Source: Cydia pomonella
Lineage: Eukaryota > Arthropoda > Insecta > Lepidoptera > Tortricidae
Direction of reading: 5' to 3'
Length of the DNA: 64,000 nucleotides
Assembly: GCF_033807575.1 (NCBI RefSeq)
Contig: NC_084711.1
Location: forward strand, 7,812,001-7,876,000
Under the pieces are notes generated by a model. It was not told the DNA's origin. It made no database searches and worked only from the letters and a program-made list of their open reading frames with translations. Below, in pieces: positions 59,478-64,000 of this stretch (position 1 is its first letter; each line of letters begins with the position of its first letter). Both the position numbers and the translations under genes were made by a program.

Positions 59478-60060
59478 AATGAAAACGCTTTTTCCCTAGT
59501 TTTAACTAGTTTTCCGAAGCGTCTTAGTGAAAACGCGTTTACACTAAATAGTTACTTAAAACTAGTTTTCCGTAAGGATTAGGTTAATACTATTTTATGT
59601 GGGATTTTTCATAAAAAATATTTTTTGCAAAGTTTCTTCGTGAAAATGACGTTTGACTAATTGTTCAACAAAATATTTCAGTAAAAACTAGTTTTTACTC
59701 GACTTTTTTAAAGTTTACATCACAAAATACTTAATTAAAGTCGGTTCTGGCGCTCGCTCGGCTTCGCCACGCTGTTTGGTCACGGTTAACCTAACGTGCT
59801 CCTCTTCGTTTCGCTCGTCGTCGCACCTATCTTTCGTTTCTTGCAGAATACCATGTAAACTAGTGAAAACGCTTTTTCCGAGTCTAAATTAGTTTTATTT
59901 TACCAAGGTACTGTGCGTAAACTAGATCTGACTTAAATTTTAACTGAGAAAAACTAGATTTGACCAAGGCACTTTGAGTTAAGAGTAGTTTTCACCAAGG
60001 CACTTTTGAAAAGTTTAAGTTTCTTAAGTTTTAACTAGTGAATAATACGTTTTCACTGAG
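59478..60060. repeat. word-array element, AAACTAGTTTT type, with the same core as 19 kb
   Basis: About nine variants of AAAACTAGTTTTC and four of GTGAAAACGCTTTTTCC or its reverse complement fill the flanks, with CCAAGG(C/T)ACTTT repeated at the right. At about 59786-59835 stands GGTTAACCTAACGTGCTCCT, then CTTCGTTTCGCTCGTCGTCG, then CACCTATCTT, the core shared with 19331-19385. No protein is encoded. Confidence 0.6.
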
Positions 60061-60479
60061 CGGATCATGGAGGTTAGCAAGGTCTATAGCTCACAGAGCC
60101 ACTAGTTATTTATTGATAAACCCTTAGAGAAAGTAACCATATACGATTAAAGTGGTTTAAAGGCAGAATGGTTATATCATCACAACGTATGCGTCACAAG
60201 CACCTGCTGAGTGCAGCACAAGTAAGTTAGTCCTCCTCCGCGCATATGCATAGTTTTTATAATATGTATGTATATTGATATTATATGTTATATTTATGTA
60301 TATATATTGGTATTTATATAGCAATATGTCTATATATATGTAGTACCTATTATCATTTGTGTAACATTGTAAATAATGTTATTAATGTCCAAAATTGTAA
60401 ATAGTTTTTGAAAATTACTTTTATAGTTGTCATTTCTTTTGAATTATTTTTCTCACTGTACCCACATTCGAGAATTTCT
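60061..60479. other. AT-rich low-complexity DNA
   Basis: TATGTATATA-type low complexity from 60240 to 60345 leads into a LINE tail; no gene. Confidence 0.5.
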
Positions 60480-60575
60480 GTTTTGCCCTATGGTTGACTG
60501 GTAGAGAATGCCTTAAGGCATTAAGTCCGCCATTTGTACTTATTTTTATTGTGAAATAAAGTTTAAATAATAATA
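60480..60575 (+). repeat. LINE 3' tail, plus strand
   Basis: CCTATGGTTGACTGGTAGAG, AATGCCTTAAGGCATTAAGT, CCGCCATTTGTAC and AAATAAAG followed by TAATAATAAT. It is the closest match to the tail at 14361-14470. Confidence 0.85.
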
Positions 60576-61280
60576 ATATTTTTTATTATCAAGTCACCTG
60601 TACTATCATATGGATGATTTTATGGTATATGTAGGATTGTTAGACTGTTGTATTAGTTTATTGATAGGTACTCATAGATTAATTTATGGCAGTCAAAATC
60701 GTAACTCAATCAGAATATCAGATCAGTCTTCCATTTGCAACACCACGCGTAACAACTCCTTTGTTAGATTTGCGAAACTCATTCATATATATTACGTGTC
60801 GAATTTTCTGACAATAAACGTTTTAATTGATTTCCCATATAAAATTTGATTGCTATGCGTAGCCGGGCAGTATACTATTTGCTTTTTAAAAGATCATATT
60901 AAATAATGTCCGTACAGTGCAGTTTTACCCCAAGCAATAAGAGACTTGTTAAATTAAAAAATTGGGTTACTCATAATAACGCAACACTCGAGCCAAAAGT
61001 TCCTGTACAACATTGTTAGGAGCCTCTGCTTGAAAATGGTCGTGCACTATTGTTCAAATTAAAAACAACAATTTTGAGATAATGAGTTACTATTTTGTAG
61101 CGGAGTATATTCAACTTCCTTTTCTAACCTTTACAGCGGCGGGTTACACAACAGGTTATCGCCCACACGCGACATGTTTGCGAGCTCCAATCCGAATTTA
61201 AACCTTACAAAAAGGGGTGAAGGTAGATTATACCCTGCGTACCCCAAAGTTATCCTGACATTGATATTAAAATGATGGTA
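60576..61280. other. intronic DNA, nothing recognised
   Basis: A 79-codon plus-strand frame at 60610-60849 has no known domain. Confidence 0.5.
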
Positions 61281-61579
61281 CAGTCAGCATCAAAAGTAGC
61301 GGATCAAACAAGGTTTCAAAAGTATCTGCCATTCTGTAACAGCTTAACAAAAGTTGATGGTTCTATATGTAGAACAATTTAGACTGTATAAGATTCTGTA
61401 GTTGACTCTGTTCACCCAGCTCAGATCACCCGGGTCAATTAAGTAAACTAAAAATACACTTAGTTCACCTATATACTCTTGAAAGTAAATTTTAGAGAAT
61501 TATCTTTATTTGGAAAAGTTATCCGGAATATCAGATACTTTTGGCGCGTTGTTTCATCCGCTACTATTGATGCTGACTG
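61281..61579. mobile_element. 299-bp MITE with TA target duplication
   Basis: CAGTCAGCATCAAAAGTAGC on the left is mirrored by GCTACTATTGATGCTGACTG on the right, and the repeat goes on for about 49 bp in total (through AAAAGTATCTG). TA flanks both ends (61279-61280, 61580-61581), so Tc1/mariner-type mobilisation is likely. It has no coding capacity. Confidence 0.88.
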
Positions 61580-61639
61580 TACATATGTCATTGACATCTA
61601 AAACAAATATTCCTATTTCATACCTAATAAATGTTCATA

Positions 61640-61955
61640 ATTAAAGTGTTTGCAATATTGTCCCTGCCGCTTCCTTTCGCCATCGCCCATCGCAACAACA
61701 TTTCCATCCTCACCACTTAGATGGTTGGCAGTTCTCAACTGTTAGTTTCTCCAGGAACTTCCTGCCTTGCACAGCTAAACTGTGGATTGAACTGTCATCT
61801 GCGGTATTTCCGGACCGATACGACCTTCAAGAAAAGAACGATCTTAAATTCTGGCAATGCACTTACAACCCCTCTGGTGTTGCGGGTGTCTATGGGCGGC
61901 GGTAATCGCTTACCATCAGGTGATCTATCGGCTCGTTTGCCTCCTATATCTTAAA
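61640..61955 (+). pseudogene. LINE reverse-transcriptase C-terminal remnant plus tail
   Basis: One plus-strand frame reads SRNFLPCTAKLWIELSSAVF, then PDRYDL, a pattern (FLPxTAxLWNxLPxxVFPxxYD) very typical of the end of lepidopteran LINE ORF2. After it the frame decays. The DNA then ends with TCGCTTACCATCAGGTGATC, TATCGGCTCGTTTGCC and an A-run. An overlapping 77-codon frame at 61721-61954 is in a different, meaningless phase. Confidence 0.75.
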
Positions 61956-62441
61956 AACATTGCTCTGTAGGGTTTCGTAACTGAAGGACTCAAAACCTTC
62001 TAACTAAACCTAAAAGAATAACTGTTGTGAACGTAGTTTAACAACTACACAGAAATTACCAACATTGCAGTGTCTTGTCTTTGCGTCGAATAGAAGTTCT
62101 TATTATTAAGCATTCAAACATCATTGAAGCAGAAATGTGTCACGTACCGAGCGGAGACTAGCGCGTTGTAAACTACGTCTTTGCCAACGTTTTTCCAACG
62201 TTTTTCCAATATCAAGGCAAGTGTTAACACTTTGTGTACCAATCGACTTAGGTATCAACTGCAAGTGAACAGCAGCTCTGGCTCGCAGTAGAGTTTAACA
62301 GCAGTAAGCAGTTTTATATGAGAAATGTACAGATTCCATCAAAGCGCATACAGCGGAGCGGAGGTGAAGTGAAGGATACTAGTTTTTCGGCTGTTGATTG
62401 TGCTGAATAAGAATACTAAGTTTCAAGAAGTTGTAGTTAGT
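61956..62441. other. intronic DNA, nothing recognised
   Basis: CCAACGTTTTT is duplicated at about 62188-62215. No gene. Confidence 0.5.
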
Positions 62442-62558
62442 GTTATCTCACACCGATACGATACTGATCTGTCGGTGTCGAAAGTAATGTTTTTGGTTAA
62501 AGAAATGTAACTTTTGACACTGACAGATCTGTATCGAATCGGTGTGATAACTGATAAC
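62442..62558. mobile_element. 117-bp MITE, CGATACGATACTGATCTGTC family, copy 3
   Basis: GTTATCTCACACCGATACGA pairs with TCGAATCGGTGTGATAAC, and GTCGGTGTCGAAAGTAATGT with its inverted partner ACTTTTGACACTGACAGATC. The loop TTTTTGGTTAAAGAAA matches copy 2 (44652), while the outer ends have diverged. Confidence 0.8.
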
Positions 62559-62577
62559 TTAGATATTATAAGCATTT

Positions 62578-63555
62578 GACGACTGGTTTGGCCTAGTGGG
62601 TAGTGACCCTATGAAGCCGATGGTCCCGGGTTCAAATCCTGGTAAGGACATTTATTCGTGGGATGAGCAAGGATATTTATTCCTGAGTCATGGGTGTTTT
62701 CTATGTATTCAAGTATTTATAAATAATAATAATAAGGCGTAGGGATGTGACGACCCCATCGCCCGCTGGTTTTACCAGTGCAATCAGTCAAACGCAGGGC
62801 AGCTTGTGGCTAGCTGTTGGGGAGTAGCGACCTCACGTACCCGAGTACTCCTGGGGAGTTCTGTTAGCCGCAAGGAGGGTGGGTGGGACAGGATTCTCTG
62901 CCTCTGGCTTGCCTTAACCGGCCGCCCAGAGTGGAGTCGTTAGAGCTATAAGCTCCAGGGGTGGAAGTGAAAAATTGCATAAGACGCGAGTTGGCACAGT
63001 GGCTGCTCGCAGCCACTGGGTAGAAAGCGGCGTACACCTCTCGACACCCCTGAGCCGCTCACACCGGTGTTGCCCTTGAGCCATCCTAGATGTCGCTTTT
63101 TGTGGGGGCCCATCTTGTGGGGGCGAGTCACCGTCTGCCGGAAATAAAATTGAATACCGTTTTATTACCTTTTACCCAATAGCCCAGTTCATTTTAGATT
63201 CCATCAACCCTGAAATAGTCCTTACACCCTGGTGGGTGCTGCCTCTGCGTGCGTCCCATGACACGGGCAAGGGCAACATCCGCTAGGTGTACCCCTTACA
63301 TTTCATTAAAGTGTCAAGAGGGCCTCTACGTGTTGGCTTCGGCTCCGCGCACGCCTCCCAAAGGTCCGGAACACCATTGTTCCGTGATGGGAAAGACATA
63401 ATAATAAATAACATATAAAAAATCTTTGGATCAATAGTTAGTTAGTTATATAAAAATATATATCGTTGTCTAAGTACTCTCAACACAAGCCTTATTGAGC
63501 TTACTGTGGGACTTAGTCAATTTGTGTAATAATGTCTTATAATATTTATTTATTT
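62578..63555 (+). mobile_element. tRNA-derived SINE split by a 0.7-kb insertion
   Basis: The first part (62578-62733) has the head GACGACTGGTTTGGCCTAGT, B-box GGTTCAAATCC and GAGTCATGGGTGTTTTCTAT. The SINE resumes at about 63456 with ATATATATCGTTGTCTAAGT and ends with ATTTATTTATTT. Order and orientation match the other copies, so the middle is an insertion. Confidence 0.85.
62734..63455 (+). mobile_element. retroelement-like insertion flanked by TAA repeats
   Basis: GC-rich DNA (GACCCCATCGCCCGCTGG... GAACACCATTGTTCCGTGAT) placed between AATAATAATAATAA on the left and ATAATAATAAATAA on the right. TAA repeats on both sides recall Dong/R4-type non-LTR elements, which target such repeats, but no enzyme motif is visible to prove it. 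A 61-codon minus-strand frame inside is not meaningful. Confidence 0.5.
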
Positions 63556-63637
63556 AAGCATTGTTCGAGTCGCGCCGTTACTAACGAAACAACTCACACG
63601 AATGAATTATACCGGTATGACCGCGATATAAACATGT

Positions 63638-63900
63638 ATACTAGCTTGTGCCCGCGGCTTCACCTGCGTGGAATGATGATGATGATGAATAAAAACTATC
63701 CTATGTCCTTCTTGGGACGTCAAACTATCCTACTAACTCAGTAAATTTCATCTAAATCAGTATAGCGATTTAAGCTTGAAGAGATAACAAATAGACATGA
63801 TTACTTCCACACCTATACTAGCGTTTGCCCACAACGTCGGTTGCGTGGAATTATGTAAGTAATTTGAGTAGCTTATTTTTTATCCAATCTGTATTTCAGT
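63638..63900 (+). repeat. two adjacent copies of a GCCCGCGGCTTCACCTGCGT-type repeat
   Basis: ATACTAGCTTGTGCCCGCGG at 63638 and ATACTAGCGTTTGCCCACAA at 63816 begin two related units, each followed by GCGTGGAAT. The first continues with ATCCTATGTCCTTCTTGGGA and AAATTTCATCTAAATCAG...GCGATTTAAGCTTGAAGAG, which I recognise as a ubiquitous lepidopteran repeat. Confidence 0.8.
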
Positions 63901-64000
63901 GATTCCCCATACAAACTGCTTCTCTCTTTTTCAATACCGAAAGAGATGACTAATTGGGCAAACATGTGTAAACAGTGTTTATTTGTAACGATAAGTTTAA

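Larger units (their letters stand above)
1204..64000 (-). other. Rbp6: presumed very long Rbp6 intron(s) and 5' gene territory
   Basis: Everything upstream of the exon on its own strand lacks a recognisable RRM1 exon. I looked for reverse complements of the signatures for FGFVTF, WQTS and FPRRAHPK and saw none in a coding context. The span is therefore inferred to be intron, possibly broken by noncoding or poorly conserved first exons. It could also extend past the gene's 5' end. Repeats on both strands are described separately. Confidence 0.5.

Noticed and set aside
61721..61954. 77-codon plus-strand frame MVGSSQ...
   Set aside because: A different frame of the same DNA gives the recognisable LINE reverse-transcriptase tail.

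Overview
The window looks like AT-rich nuclear DNA from a moth or butterfly. Two things point there: the exon at 1111-1203 encodes a very conserved insect protein, and the sequence is full of repeats I recognise as typical of Lepidoptera (the CGGAACCCT...GGCCGGTTTTTTT tail, the tail ending in GTGGGACGTATATAGGCTGA, the AACCGACTTCAAAAAGGAG element, tRNA-derived SINEs and many short-inverted-repeat MITEs). The species cannot be read from the sequence alone.

Only one protein-coding exon is secure. It lies on the minus strand at 1111-1203 and encodes 31 residues that start the second RNA-recognition motif of the Musashi-family protein Rbp6. It has a good acceptor on its right side and a GTAAGT donor on its left side. 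The exons for the rest of RRM2 and the C-terminus must lie left of the window. The exons for RRM1 were looked for and not found, so most or all of 1204-64000 is best read as one very large intron (or several introns) and upstream gene territory of Rbp6. CpG-rich islands at 34525-35220, 48120-48310 and 16325-16640 carry consensus-like donors or promoter-like composition on the minus strand and could hold alternative first exons, but none is proven.

The rest is a repeat landscape. Left part (1-16 kb): two hairpin MITEs beside the exon, a 940-bp element with 21-bp terminal repeats, a tRNA-SINE, a LINE tail encoding the end of a reverse transcriptase, and a SINE interrupted by a MITE with a clean 4-bp target duplication. 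Middle (16-32 kb): an unusual word-array element (19.1-19.6 kb), a non-autonomous hAT element with an 8-bp target duplication, a LINE fragment between inverted repeats, a dead mariner transposase gene cut short by another repeat, and further SINEs. 32-52 kb is mainly unique intronic DNA with scattered LINE tails, MITEs and GC-richer islands that look like regulatory DNA. Right part (52-64 kb): a modular palindromic element, a tRNA-like gene, a second word-array element sharing a core with the one at 19 kb, a TA-flanked MITE, and a SINE split by a 0.7-kb insertion.

The genes do not form an operon or a defence system. The interest lies in the intron architecture and in several repeat types built from one short word used over and over in both orientations.
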